This document shows, piece after piece, positions 48,417 to 57,543 of a stretch of 64,000 bases of DNA (the first letter of the stretch is position 1; each line of letters starts with the position of its first letter). The notes below the pieces were generated by a model, which had not been told where the DNA came from, did no database searches, and was given only the letters and a program-made list of their open reading frames with translations. The translations under genes and the position numbers were made by a program. The stretch spans positions 5,521,501 through 5,585,500 of the forward strand of contig NZ_CP110644.1 of the NCBI RefSeq assembly GCF_026153515.1, written 5' to 3'. Source of the stretch: Pseudomonas sp. KU26590. GTDB lineage: Bacteria > Pseudomonadota > Gammaproteobacteria > Pseudomonadales > Pseudomonadaceae.

Positions 48417-48977
48417 TTAACGACGGACCGGGCGCTTCTGCAACTTGCGCTGCAAGGTGCGTCGATGCATGCCCAGCGCACGCGCCGTCGCCGAAATATT
48501 GCCTTCGTGCTCGGTCAGCACGCGCTGAATATGCTCCCACTGCAGACGGTCCACCGACATCGGGTTTTCCGGCACCAGTGTGTCCAGGTCGGCATGTTCG
48601 GAGAGCAGCGCTGCCAGCACATCATCGGCATCGGCGGGTTTGCACAGGTAGTTGCAGGCCCCGCGCTTGATCGCTTCAACGGCGGTGGCAATGCTCGAAT
48701 ACCCGGTCAGGATCAGCACGCGCATTTCCGGGTCCAGTTCCAGCAGCTTGGGCAACAGCACCAGCCCCGAGTCGCCTTCCATTTTCAGGTCGACGGCGGC
48801 GTAGTCCGGAATGTCCTGCTGCGCGAGGGCCAGGCCCTCGTCGGCGGAACCGGCGGTGCTCACGCGAAAGCCACGGCGCGCCATGGCCCGTGCCATCACG
48901 CGGGTAAAAGTGGCGTCGTCGTCCACCAGCAGCAGGTGCGGCAATTCTTCGCCTTCAACCTGGATTTCGTCAGTCAT
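48417..48977 (-). CDS. roxR: Redox response regulator RoxR (RegA/PrrA family)
   Basis: Cytoplasmic regulator of 186 residues. The receiver has the acidic pair in LLLVDDDATF, Asp63 (YAAVDLKMEGDSG), a Thr in LILTGYSS and Lys in YLCKPADADD; the short C-terminal part is a Fis-type helix-turn-helix (GNISATARALGMHRRTLQRKL). RegA-type regulators adjust respiratory genes, including cyanide-insensitive oxidase in Pseudomonas, to electron-transport state. It overlaps roxS by four bases. Confidence 0.94.
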   Translation of the reverse strand: MTDEIQVEGEELPHLLLVDDDATFTRVMARAMARRGFRVSTAGSADEGLALAQQDIPDYAAVDLKMEGDSGLVLLPKLLELDPEMRVLILTGYSSIATAVEAIKRGACNYLCKPADADDVLAALLSEHADLDTLVPENPMSVDRLQWEHIQRVLTEHEGNISATARALGMHRRTLQRKLQKRPVRR

Positions 48978-50230
48978 GCTTCATCTCCTCGTGCGTCACG
49001 GGGCAGGCGCAGCTCGGTGAGCGTGCCGCCCTCCTCGTGAGGATAGAGTTTCACCGAGCCGCCCGCGCGGGTCACGCTGGCCTTACTCAAGAACAGGCCA
49101 AGGCCGAAGCCTTTGCCCTTGGTGGTAAAAAACGGTTTGCCAATCTGCTCGGCGATCGCCAGCGGGACGCCGGGGCCATGATCGCGGATGCTGATGCGAA
49201 TCTCGGTGGCGGTCCAGTCCAGATTCACCTCGAGCCCTTCGGCGCAGGCATCGGCGGCGTTGTTGAGCAGGTTCAGCAGTGCCTGGGTCAGATCGGGCGG
49301 CGGCGCCAGCATTGGCACGTCTCCCTGCCCCAGACGTTGAAAGCGGTAAGTGGCTTCCGGGCGCATCAGGTGCCAGCGATTTAGCGCCTGATCGAGCCAG
49401 TGCGTGACCGTCTGCTCCTGCACTGAGAGCCGGCGATTCGCTTCAGCGGCACGCACCAGTTGCTGCAACGTCTCTTTGCACAGCTTTACCTGATCCTGCA
49501 GCACCGAAAGATCTTCCTGCAGCGCAGGGTCCTTGTGGTGATGCTGCATTTCCTTGAGCAACACGCTCATGGTCGCCAGCGGCGTGCCGAGTTCATGGGC
49601 GGCACCGGCAGCCTCGGTCGCCACCGCCAGCAATTGCTGATCGCGCGCCCCTTCTTCGCGGCGCAAGGCGCGCATGTGTTCCTGACGGCGCAGCTCTTCG
49701 GCCATGCGCGCAGCAAAAAACGTGATGACCCCGGCCGCCAGCGCGAAGCTCAGCCACATGCCGTAGATCTGCATGTTCTCGCGGGCCACGAAGGCATCCA
49801 GCGGAAAGAACTTGGCCAGCATCAGCGTGTACAGCGCCAGCGCGATGCCCGACAGGATCAGCGAATAACGCCACGGCAACGTCACGGCGGCGATCGTCAG
49901 CGGCACCAGATAATAAGAAACGAAGGGGTTGGTCGAGCCGCCGGAGAAGTACAGCAGCGCGCTGTGGATAAACAGGTCGAACGCCAGTTGCACGGCGTAT
50001 TCGAGCTCGGTCACCGGCCACGAGGTGCGCAGGCGAATGGCCGTCAGCAGGCAGACGATCGCCGAGAAACCCAGGGTAATGTCCAGCTGCAGCCACGGCA
50101 GCGGCAGCAGATCGAACAGATAGGCGAAACCCACCGAACCTGCCTGTGCACCCAGCACCAGAATGCGGATGAACGTGAGGCGCCAGAGGTTCTGACGGGT
50201 GGCGGAAAGCAGTTGCAAGGGGGCGAGCAT
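48974..50230 (-). CDS. roxS: Redox sensor histidine kinase RoxS (RegB/PrrB family)
   Basis: Inner-membrane kinase of 418 residues from ATG 50230, which has AGGAG upstream; the longer frame lacks a site. About six membrane helices precede the kinase core. The quinone-binding heptad GGxxNPF is present (GGSTNPF, 97-103), the H-box is GAAHELGTPLATM with His212, and a Cys at 251 (QVKLCKETL) aligns with the redox-active cysteine of RegB. The ATPase domain has LLNNAADAC and GKGFGLGLFLSKA. All sensing residues expected of a RegB-type protein are therefore intact. Confidence 0.94.
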   Translation of the reverse strand: MLAPLQLLSATRQNLWRLTFIRILVLGAQAGSVGFAYLFDLLPLPWLQLDITLGFSAIVCLLTAIRLRTSWPVTELEYAVQLAFDLFIHSALLYFSGGSTNPFVSYYLVPLTIAAVTLPWRYSLILSGIALALYTLMLAKFFPLDAFVARENMQIYGMWLSFALAAGVITFFAARMAEELRRQEHMRALRREEGARDQQLLAVATEAAGAAHELGTPLATMSVLLKEMQHHHKDPALQEDLSVLQDQVKLCKETLQQLVRAAEANRRLSVQEQTVTHWLDQALNRWHLMRPEATYRFQRLGQGDVPMLAPPPDLTQALLNLLNNAADACAEGLEVNLDWTATEIRISIRDHGPGVPLAIAEQIGKPFFTTKGKGFGLGLFLSKASVTRAGGSVKLYPHEEGGTLTELRLPRDARGDEA

Positions 50231-50437
50231 GAGCTCTCCTGATGAGCGCTCCAGGCGAATCGGAGCGAGTATAACCAATGGGACAACAGTTGCCGTCAAA
50301 GTGCGTCAAAGCGCCACATCCATTTGACGTGTGTGCGACGGCGCAGGAACAAGCCTGCGGGTTCACAGTCTCATGGGCATCCGTCCGCCGGGGGCTTGCA
50401 ATGCGCCTCGGGACGGTTCGCCAAACAAGGAGTTTTT

Positions 50438-51154
50438 ATGTTCAGCCTTCGCCCGACTGCCGCATTATTCACCCTCGGTGCACTCGCGCTGGCCAGCGCC
50501 CCTGCCCTCGCTGACGACGCTCGCTACAACCAGGTTTCAGTCCGCGCCGAGGTCAGCCAGGAAGTCCAGCGCGACCTGATGACCGTCACCCTCTTCACCG
50601 AATCGCAGAACACCGACCCGGCCAAGCTGGCTGCTGGCGTGACCGAGACGCTGAACAAGGCCTTGGGCGAAGCACGTGAGGTCAAGGACATCAACATCCG
50701 TCAGGGCAGCCGCAACAGCTACCCGATCTACGACGACAAAGGCCAGAAGATCACCGGCTGGCGCGAGCATGCCGAACTGCGCCTGGAAAGCGCCGACTTT
50801 GCCGCGCTGTCCAAATTGACCGGCGACCTGCTGGGCGGCGACATGAAAATGGGCGGTATGGACTTCTCGATTTCCAACCCCGCGCGCAAGACCAGCGAAG
50901 ACGCGTTGCTCAAGGACGCTGTGACGGCCTTCCGCGCCCGCGCCAAACTGGTGACCGACGCCCTGGGCGGCACCGGCTACAAGCTGGTCAACCTGAACCT
51001 GAACACCTCAGGTTTTCCGCAACCGTATCTGCGAGCGCCGGTCATGATGATGAAGGCCGCCCGTGCCGACGCCGCGCCAACGCCGGATGTCGAAGCCGGC
51101 ACCAGTCAGGTCAGCGTGGCAGCCGACGGTGTCATCGAAGTCGCTATCCCTTGA
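50438..51154 (+). CDS. SIMPL (DUF541) domain periplasmic protein
   Basis: 238 residues with a signal peptide (MFSLRPTAALFTLGALALASAPALA, cleavage likely after ALA at 25) and a single SIMPL domain (SVRAEVSQEVQRDLMTVTLFTESQNTDP, NIRQGSRNSYPIYDDKGQKITGWREHAEL, FRARAKLVTDALGGTGYKLVNLNL). E. coli YggE and relatives are linked to oxidative stress tolerance; the biochemical role is not established. ATG 50438 follows AAGGAG. Divergent from roxSR, terminator downstream. Confidence 0.93.
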   Translation: MFSLRPTAALFTLGALALASAPALADDARYNQVSVRAEVSQEVQRDLMTVTLFTESQNTDPAKLAAGVTETLNKALGEAREVKDINIRQGSRNSYPIYDDKGQKITGWREHAELRLESADFAALSKLTGDLLGGDMKMGGMDFSISNPARKTSEDALLKDAVTAFRARAKLVTDALGGTGYKLVNLNLNTSGFPQPYLRAPVMMMKAARADAAPTPDVEAGTSQVSVAADGVIEVAIP

Positions 51155-51162
51155 TGCACACG

Positions 51163-51189
51163 GCGGCAGCCGATGGCTGCCGCTCTTTC
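51163..51189 (+). terminator. Terminator after the SIMPL gene
   Basis: A 9-bp stem GCGGCAGCC/GGCTGCCGC with a three-base loop, followed by TCTTTCC, 9 bases after the stop codon. The remaining 215 bases to the next gene show no further feature. Confidence 0.7.
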
Positions 51190-51404
51190 CCTCCCCCTCC
51201 CCCCGCTTTTTCCGGCGATCCCGTCGCCCCTTCCCCATCAGCGCGGCACCCTTCTCCTACGGTCAAGAGCGATTCGACCGATTTTCACGCTGGCCGGAAT
51301 AAATAGAATTGTCTCCGGAAACACACCCTTAACGCGCACTCAAGGCCGCCTGCACGCCAAGTGCCCGACCGTGCGCAGTCAACGATTCAAGGAAGAATCC
51401 AGTC

Positions 51405-53582
51405 ATGCCTTTTCAAGCACAACCCGTAATGCCGGTCGATATGACCGCCCGCACCCTATGCAGTACCTTCGCGCTGGACCTGCTGACCCGAGTGGCCGAA
51501 AACCTTGCCCCAGACGCTTTTGCCCTGGAAATGAGCAACGTCTTCGGCAACGACATCCCGCCTCACCTCTACCTGAAACTGCAGGACAAGCTGCAGGCCG
51601 GTGAAGTGGCCAACCCTGAGGTCCTCCTGGCCTGGGATCTGGGCTTCGAAGCCGACTATGACAACCGCGAGCGGGTCATCCGCGTCGATTGGGCATTTTT
51701 CGCACGCACGACCGTCGATCCTCAGCATTACTGGTGGTTGGCGACCGCGCTGATCCACGAGTTCGGCCACCACATCGATAATGTCCTGCGTCGAGAACTG
51801 AGCAAAGAGCAACCGTCCGCCGCAACCGACGCACCCTTCGAAGAAGGCCACCTGTTCACCTTGTGGCTCACCGAAGCTGCCCGCCCGAGCCAGGACGATC
51901 TGACCTTCGCGACCTATTCCGAAGTGACCTCCACAGGCCCGGTCAATGATTACGCGATTTCCTGGCAGCAAGCCTGCCAAGCCATTCGCGATTATCTGGC
52001 CTCGACAAATCTGCGCTTCGAGCCATCCCACAGCCATTGCGATCGTGAAGCCTTCGAAGCCGGCAACGCAGAGGCAAAGGGCAGCACTCACCAGACGATT
52101 GAATGGGTCCTTCGGGATTTCAACTTCAGTCAGAACGAGATAGACGCGGTTTACTTCGGCAACTGGCTGCGGGACTACTCCCAGGTCGTCGATCCCAAGA
52201 TCACCCGCGCAGCGGACATGCCAAAAGAATTTCCCGCGACCCTGTCCCGCGAGAGCTGGACCGACCTCGTCGATGTGCTGGCCGCGAAAAAATTCTTCGA
52301 CCTGCGGATGCGCTATCCGAACGAAATGAAGGTCACGCCGCACAAGCTTGGTGTTTATCGTCCGGCGGAGCATATCGACAATCCGTTGGCCATCGACCCG
52401 CCGTTCCCGGACCCGAAAGTGCGCGACCCGGACTTCGAAGCCTGGGTGCTTCCCGGCGATCCATCCCTTGGCGCGGACCGAGACACGTCGATGAAGCGTT
52501 ACATCGGCAACGCAGTGGGCTACATGGAAAAGGAGCTGCGTGTGGCCATGAAGCAGGGCCGTTCCCTTGACGGACTGCGCAGTTTCGGCGCCGCGCTGCA
52601 TGTGCTCGAAGACCTGTTCGCCCATTCAAACTTTGCAGAGCTGAGCCTGATAAAAGCCGGGCATGTCAGGGTTCTGCCCTGGACCACGCCTACACACGTC
52701 AAATGGAATCTGCCGCTGGTCACGGGCACGTTCGGGGCCACGGACGTGATCGCCAGTCTGGCGGGACCGCTGGGCAAAATCCTCTTTTCCACCCGGGAGC
52801 TGGAGTTCGAGCTCACTCAGCCAGGCTATCGCTCGGACCGGGATAAGGTAATGCTGGTGTTACTGAGCGAACATCCTGACCAGGATTACTTCAATGCATT
52901 CAACGCGCTGCTGACGGCCAGGGACGGCCTGGTGACGCTTGCGAAGAAAATGGGCGTAGACACCCTCAAGTTCTATCGCTGGCTGATCAATACCCCGGCG
53001 GGCATTCTGCTGAACGCCTACAACAGCGCGGCGCAAGGTGTTCTGACCTGGATCGGCAACAGTGTCGACGACGCGCAAACGCTTCTGGGCAGTGACCCGA
53101 ATGTCGATGCGGACCTTGAACCGAGCCATTCGCAACTTTCCAAAGATCACGCCGAACACCCGCTTCACGATCTGGCGGCGCTGCTCGCTACCGAGGCCGT
53201 GCGCAAGGTTGCCCAGTCCATGGTCGATTACTGGGCTGGCAAACCCGGGGCCGATCCGGTCGCCGTCGCGTCGGCACTCTTCTGCCATCCCGCCGACAGC
53301 GAATGGCAGTACCCGATCGTCACGGCATGGGCGGACAGCAATCCGACGGAAATCGCGCGCAGTGAATCGAAGAGCGAGCTGGACAAGACCCAGCAAGAGG
53401 CAATTGACGAACTTCGCGCCATCCAGACCACACTCTTCAAGGACAGTCAGCGCTATCTGGACTACGTTTTCAACAGCAAGGACCCGCAGCCGTCAGACTT
53501 TCAGGGCTATCTTGAGCAAGCATTCATTAAACTGGTTGCCAACACATCCTGGTGGAAAGAGCTGCAAACGCTCATCAAGTAA
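51405..53582 (+). CDS. HET-C domain protein with N-terminal HEFGH metallopeptidase-like motif
   Basis: 725 residues, no signal peptide. The N-terminal part (about 1-150) contains LIHEFGHHIDNVLRREL: His118, Glu119 and His122 form an HExxH zinc motif preceded by hydrophobic residues as in zincin proteases. The middle carries the HET-C hallmarks FGNWLRDYSQVVD (251-263) and ALHVLEDLFAHSNFAELSL (397-415), with His399, Glu402, Asp403, His407 and Glu412, similar to zinc ligands of the phospholipase C/P1 nuclease fold. HET-C is known from fungal incompatibility and occurs in some plant-associated pseudomonads. ATG 51405 begins MPFQAQPVMPVDM. The enzymatic activity is not demonstrated. No recognisable partner gene adjoins. 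Confidence 0.85.
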   Translation: MPFQAQPVMPVDMTARTLCSTFALDLLTRVAENLAPDAFALEMSNVFGNDIPPHLYLKLQDKLQAGEVANPEVLLAWDLGFEADYDNRERVIRVDWAFFARTTVDPQHYWWLATALIHEFGHHIDNVLRRELSKEQPSAATDAPFEEGHLFTLWLTEAARPSQDDLTFATYSEVTSTGPVNDYAISWQQACQAIRDYLASTNLRFEPSHSHCDREAFEAGNAEAKGSTHQTIEWVLRDFNFSQNEIDAVYFGNWLRDYSQVVDPKITRAADMPKEFPATLSRESWTDLVDVLAAKKFFDLRMRYPNEMKVTPHKLGVYRPAEHIDNPLAIDPPFPDPKVRDPDFEAWVLPGDPSLGADRDTSMKRYIGNAVGYMEKELRVAMKQGRSLDGLRSFGAALHVLEDLFAHSNFAELSLIKAGHVRVLPWTTPTHVKWNLPLVTGTFGATDVIASLAGPLGKILFSTRELEFELTQPGYRSDRDKVMLVLLSEHPDQDYFNAFNALLTARDGLVTLAKKMGVDTLKFYRWLINTPAGILLNAYNSAAQGVLTWIGNSVDDAQTLLGSDPNVDADLEPSHSQLSKDHAEHPLHDLAALLATEAVRKVAQSMVDYWAGKPGADPVAVASALFCHPADSEWQYPIVTAWADSNPTEIARSESKSELDKTQQEAIDELRAIQTTLFKDSQRYLDYVFNSKDPQPSDFQGYLEQAFIKLVANTSWWKELQTLIK

Positions 53583-53694
53583 TAAGCTTATGAATTTCCG
53601 TGGCTTGTTGCTCAAGTGAGCTGTGCGGCATTCTTGGCGGTCTATCATCCCGTCGATGAATTCAGGCATGAGTGCCGCACTTTATGAGGTTCAC

Positions 53695-55293
53695 ATGGAC
53701 ACCACCTTCAAACCCCTGCTCCTCGCAGCCGCAATGGCGCTGTGCGTTCCCTCGGTGCAGGCGGCCAGCACCCTTGTCTATTGCTCGGAAGCCAGCCCTG
53801 CCGGTTTCGATCCCAGCCAGTACACCAGTGGCACCGAGTTCGATGCGTCAGCAGAGACCGTCTTCAATCGCCTGACTCAGTTCAAGCGCGGCGGCACGGA
53901 CGTCGAGCCCGGCCTTGCAACCCAGTGGGACGTGTCTGACGACGGTTTGACCTACACCTTTCACTTGCGCCCTGGCGTGAAATTCCACACCACGGACTAT
54001 TTCAAACCGACCCGCGACTTCAACGCCGATGACGTGCTGTTCACCTTCAACCGCCTGCTGAACCCGGACGACCCGTTCCGCAAGGCTTACCCGTCGGAGT
54101 CGCCGTACTTTACCGACATGGGCATGAACACCACCATCAAGCAGGTCGAAAAGGTCGACGATCAGACGGTCCGTTTTCAGCTGAACAACATTGATGCGGC
54201 GTTCATCCAGAATCTGGCGATGAGCTTCGCCTCGATTCAATCGGCTGAATATGCCGCGCAACTGATCAAGCAAGGCAAGGCTGGCGACATCAACCTGAAG
54301 CCGATCGGTACAGGGCCGTTCGTGTTCAAGCGCTATCAGAAAGACGCGCAGATCCGTTACGTCGGCAACAAGCAATACTGGAAGCCGGAGGACGTGAAGC
54401 TGGACAACCTGATCTTCTCGATCAACACCGACGCCGCCACCCGCTTGCAGAAACTCAAGACCGGCGAATGCCAGATCAGCGGGTATCCGCGTCCGCAGGA
54501 CATCGAAGAAGCGCAGAAGGACCCGAACCTCAAGGTGCTGAGTCAGGCCGGTTTCAACCTGGGCTTTCTTGCGTACAACGTGACCCATCCGCCGCTCGAC
54601 CAACTGAAAGTGCGTCAGGCGCTGGACATGGCCATCGACAAGCCGGCCATCATCAAGGCGGTTTATCAGGGCGCCGGGCAGCTGGCACAGAACGCGCTGC
54701 CGCCGGCGCAATGGAGCTTTGATCCGAAGATCAAGAACGCGCCCCACGATCCGGAAAAAGCCAAGCAACTGCTCAAGGAAGCAGGCGTTGCGCCAGGTAC
54801 GCAGATCAACCTGTGGGCGATGACCGTGCAGCGCGCGTCCAACCCGAACGCGCGCATGTCGGCGCAGATGATTCAGTCGGACTGGGCGAAGATCGGCATC
54901 AAGGCCAACATCGTCAGTTATGAGTGGGGCGAGTACATCAAGCGCGCCAAGGCCGGCGAGCACGACGTGATGATCTACGGCTGGACCGGTGACAATGGCG
55001 ACCCCGACAACTGGCTCGGTGTGCTGTACAGCTGCGCAGCGGTGAACGGCAGCAACTACGCGAAGTGGTGCAACCCCGGCTACGACAAGCTGGTGACCCA
55101 GGCCAAGCTGACCAGCAACCGCGACGAACGCATCAAGCTGTATCAGCAGGCGCAGATGATTCTGAAAAACGACGTGCCGATCACCCCGATCGCCAATTCC
55201 AAAGTGTTTCAGCCGATGCGCAAAGAGGTACAGGACTTCAAGCTGAGCCCGTTTGGCCTGACGCCCTTCTACGGCGTGAGCCTGGCCGAATAA
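53695..55293 (+). CDS. dppA: Dipeptide/peptide ABC substrate-binding protein, first copy
   Basis: Periplasmic SBP (family 5) of 532 residues. Signal peptide MDTTFKPLLLAAAMALCVPSVQA, cut near residue 23. ATG 53695 has GAGGT upstream; the longer frame is unlikely. Signature YFKPTRDFNADDVLFTFNRLL, and SYEWGEYIKRAKAGEHDVMIYGWTGDNGDPDNWLG are shared with the next two paralogs. Opens a long plus-strand peptide-uptake cluster ending with dppB and dppC. Ligand specificity of the copies cannot be read from sequence. Confidence 0.95.
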   Translation: MDTTFKPLLLAAAMALCVPSVQAASTLVYCSEASPAGFDPSQYTSGTEFDASAETVFNRLTQFKRGGTDVEPGLATQWDVSDDGLTYTFHLRPGVKFHTTDYFKPTRDFNADDVLFTFNRLLNPDDPFRKAYPSESPYFTDMGMNTTIKQVEKVDDQTVRFQLNNIDAAFIQNLAMSFASIQSAEYAAQLIKQGKAGDINLKPIGTGPFVFKRYQKDAQIRYVGNKQYWKPEDVKLDNLIFSINTDAATRLQKLKTGECQISGYPRPQDIEEAQKDPNLKVLSQAGFNLGFLAYNVTHPPLDQLKVRQALDMAIDKPAIIKAVYQGAGQLAQNALPPAQWSFDPKIKNAPHDPEKAKQLLKEAGVAPGTQINLWAMTVQRASNPNARMSAQMIQSDWAKIGIKANIVSYEWGEYIKRAKAGEHDVMIYGWTGDNGDPDNWLGVLYSCAAVNGSNYAKWCNPGYDKLVTQAKLTSNRDERIKLYQQAQMILKNDVPITPIANSKVFQPMRKEVQDFKLSPFGLTPFYGVSLAE

Positions 55294-55577
55294 ATCAGCC
55301 AAAACCAACAGCGAAGTAACACTTGTTGACCGAAGCGGGTGCAATCGCCACGTTGCGATGCACCTTTTTGGTGCTGCAAAGATATCGATATGCGACACGC
55401 AAACGTTCAACAGCGTCAGAAATTACACTTATGCGACATTCGTGTACGTTCGTGCCACTGTTTGTCACCTTGCTGGCGCCAACATCTTGCTTTGGGTATG
55501 GCGCCTGCATAAGTATCCGTGGGACCGGCTCAAAAGGCCGTACCCTCAATCAAAAAATGACAACAACTGAGGCCACC

Positions 55578-57206
55578 ATGCTCAAAAAAGCGGTCATTCC
55601 GTTTCTACTCGGCGCAGGTTTGATCGCCAGCGCTCCCTTCGCCCATGCAGCATCGAATCTGGTGTTCTGCTCCGAAGGCAGCCCTGCTGGTTTCGATCCA
55701 GGTCAATACACCACCGGTACCGACTTCGATGCTTCGGCCGAGACCGTTTTCAACCGTTTGAGCCAGTTCGAACGTGGCGGCACCGCTGTCATTCCAGGCC
55801 TTGCTACCAGCTGGGACGTTGCTCCGGATGGCCTGACCTACACCTTCCACCTGCGTGAAGGTGTGAAATTCCACACCACGCCTTACTTCAAGCCGACGCG
55901 TACCTTCAATGCCGATGACGTGCTGTTCACGTTCAACCGCATGATCAACAAGGACGACCCGTTCCGTAAGGCGTACCCGACCGAATTCCCGTACTTCACC
56001 GACATGGCGATGGACACCAACATCACCAAGATCGAGAAGGTCGACGATCACACCGTCAAAATGACCCTCGGCACTGTCGATGCGGCGTTCATCCAGAACC
56101 TGGCGATGAGCTTCGCGTCCATTCAGTCCGCTGAATACGCAGCCCAGTTGCTCAAAGAAGGCAAGCCGGAAGACATCAACCAGAAGCCGATCGGCACTGG
56201 CCCGTTCGTGTTCAAGAGCTACCAGAAAGACTCCAACATCCGCTTCACCGGGAACAAGGACTACTGGAAGCCTGAAGACGTCAAAGTCGACAACCTGATT
56301 TTCGCCATCACCACTGACGCCTCGGTTCGAGTGCAGAAGCTGAAGAAGGGCGAATGCCAGATCACTGCTTACCCGCGTCCGGCTGACCTCGCTACGCTGA
56401 AGGCTGACCCTGCGTTGAAGATGCCTGATCAGGCCGGCTTCAACCTGGGTTACATCGCCTACAACGTGATGCCGAAGATCAAGGGCGAAGACAAGCCGAA
56501 CCCGCTGGCTGACCTGAAAGTGCGTCAGGCGCTGGACATGGCTGTCGACAAGAAAGCCATCATCGACGCCGTGTACCAGGGCGCAGGCCAACTGGCAGTC
56601 AATGCCATGCCGCCGACCCAATGGTCTTACGACACCACCATCAAAGACGCACCGTTCGATATCACCAAGGCCAAGGAGCTGCTCAAGCAGGCGGGCGTGA
56701 AGGAAGGCACCGAGATCACCCTGTGGGCGATGCCGGTTCAGCGTCCTTACAACCCCAACGCCAAGCTGATGGCCGAGATGCTCCAGAACGACTGGAAGAA
56801 GATCGGCATCAACGCCAAGATCGTTTCCTATGAGTGGGGCGAGTACATCAAGCGCGCCAAGGCCGGCGAAAATGGCGCCATGCTGATTGGCTGGAGCGGC
56901 GACAACGGTGACCCGGACAACTGGCTGGGTACCCTGTTTGGCTGTGACGCCCTTAACGGCAACAACTTTGCCAAATGGTGTGACAAGCCGTTCGATACCT
57001 TGATCCACCAGGCCAAGGAAACCACCGATCAGGCCAAACGTACCGAGCTGTACAAGCAGGCTCAACACCTGCTCAAAGATGCGGTGCCTATGACCCCAAT
57101 TGCACACTCGACTGTTTATCAGCCGATGCGCAAGGAAGTTCAGGACTTCAAGATCAGCCCGTTCGGTCTGAACTCGTTCTACGGCGTCAGCGTCAGCGGC
57201 AAGTAA
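55578..57206 (+). CDS. dppA: Dipeptide/peptide ABC substrate-binding protein, second copy
   Basis: Periplasmic SBP of 542 residues, signal peptide MLKKAVIPFLLGAGLIASAPFAHA. Start at ATG 55578 with GAGG upstream; the frame is open 255 bases further but that part is intergenic. It differs from the first copy by a small insertion near NVMPKIKGEDKPNPLADLKVRQ (about residue 300) and a NGAMLIGWSGDNGDP ending. The 284-base gap before it likely holds its own promoter. Confidence 0.94.
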   Translation: MLKKAVIPFLLGAGLIASAPFAHAASNLVFCSEGSPAGFDPGQYTTGTDFDASAETVFNRLSQFERGGTAVIPGLATSWDVAPDGLTYTFHLREGVKFHTTPYFKPTRTFNADDVLFTFNRMINKDDPFRKAYPTEFPYFTDMAMDTNITKIEKVDDHTVKMTLGTVDAAFIQNLAMSFASIQSAEYAAQLLKEGKPEDINQKPIGTGPFVFKSYQKDSNIRFTGNKDYWKPEDVKVDNLIFAITTDASVRVQKLKKGECQITAYPRPADLATLKADPALKMPDQAGFNLGYIAYNVMPKIKGEDKPNPLADLKVRQALDMAVDKKAIIDAVYQGAGQLAVNAMPPTQWSYDTTIKDAPFDITKAKELLKQAGVKEGTEITLWAMPVQRPYNPNAKLMAEMLQNDWKKIGINAKIVSYEWGEYIKRAKAGENGAMLIGWSGDNGDPDNWLGTLFGCDALNGNNFAKWCDKPFDTLIHQAKETTDQAKRTELYKQAQHLLKDAVPMTPIAHSTVYQPMRKEVQDFKISPFGLNSFYGVSVSGK

Positions 57207-57224
57207 TATTTTTAAATGACCACT

Positions 57225-57254
57225 CGGTCGCATTGCCTCAGGGCAATGCGACCG
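57225..57254 (+). terminator. 13-bp perfect hairpin after the second SBP gene
   Basis: CGGTCGCATTGCC, loop TCAG, GGCAATGCGACCG, 18 bases after the stop. No T run follows, so it is either a Rho-aided terminator or a 3' stabilising structure protecting the abundant SBP message. Confidence 0.55.
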
Positions 57255-57270
57255 CGTTGTCACGTGCACG

Positions 57271-57339
57271 ATCGTTAAATGAAATTGACTATCGTTAGAT
57301 GAGTAGTGACCGGACTACAGTCTCTGCCTACTAACGATA
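57271..57339. promoter_or_regulatory. Repeated ATCGTTA half-sites upstream of the third SBP gene
   Basis: Direct repeats ATCGTTAAATGA (57271-57282) and ATCGTTAGATGA (57291-57302) start 20 bases apart, that is on one face of the helix, and an inverted copy CTAACGATA lies at 57331-57339. The 337-base gap 57207-57543 otherwise holds the hairpin at 57225. This looks like a regulator-binding array; the regulator is unknown. Confidence 0.45.
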
Positions 57340-57543
57340 AGCACTTTTCCTACAAACTTTGAAGCACGCGTAACTATGGACTGTGTGGCGCCAGAGACTT
57401 ACCTTCTGACGAGCCGCAAATAAAGCCCGTTGTTTATCTTGAACAGTGAGTTGTATTCAGCGTTGACTCTCCATTTGCGCAAACGATTGCAATGGATCGC
57501 GCAGGCATTCGCATTTAATGCGCCTCTCACGATAAGGAATATC

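Noticed and set aside
51173..51604. 143-codon frame starting before the HET-C gene
   Set aside because: Runs through the terminator region and into the HET-C gene in another frame; no domain and no ribosome-binding site.
55489..55508. Sigma-54 promoter-like TGGCGCC...TTGCTTT before the second SBP gene
   Set aside because: The distance between the GG and GC elements is two bases too long for sigma-54, which tolerates almost no change in spacing.
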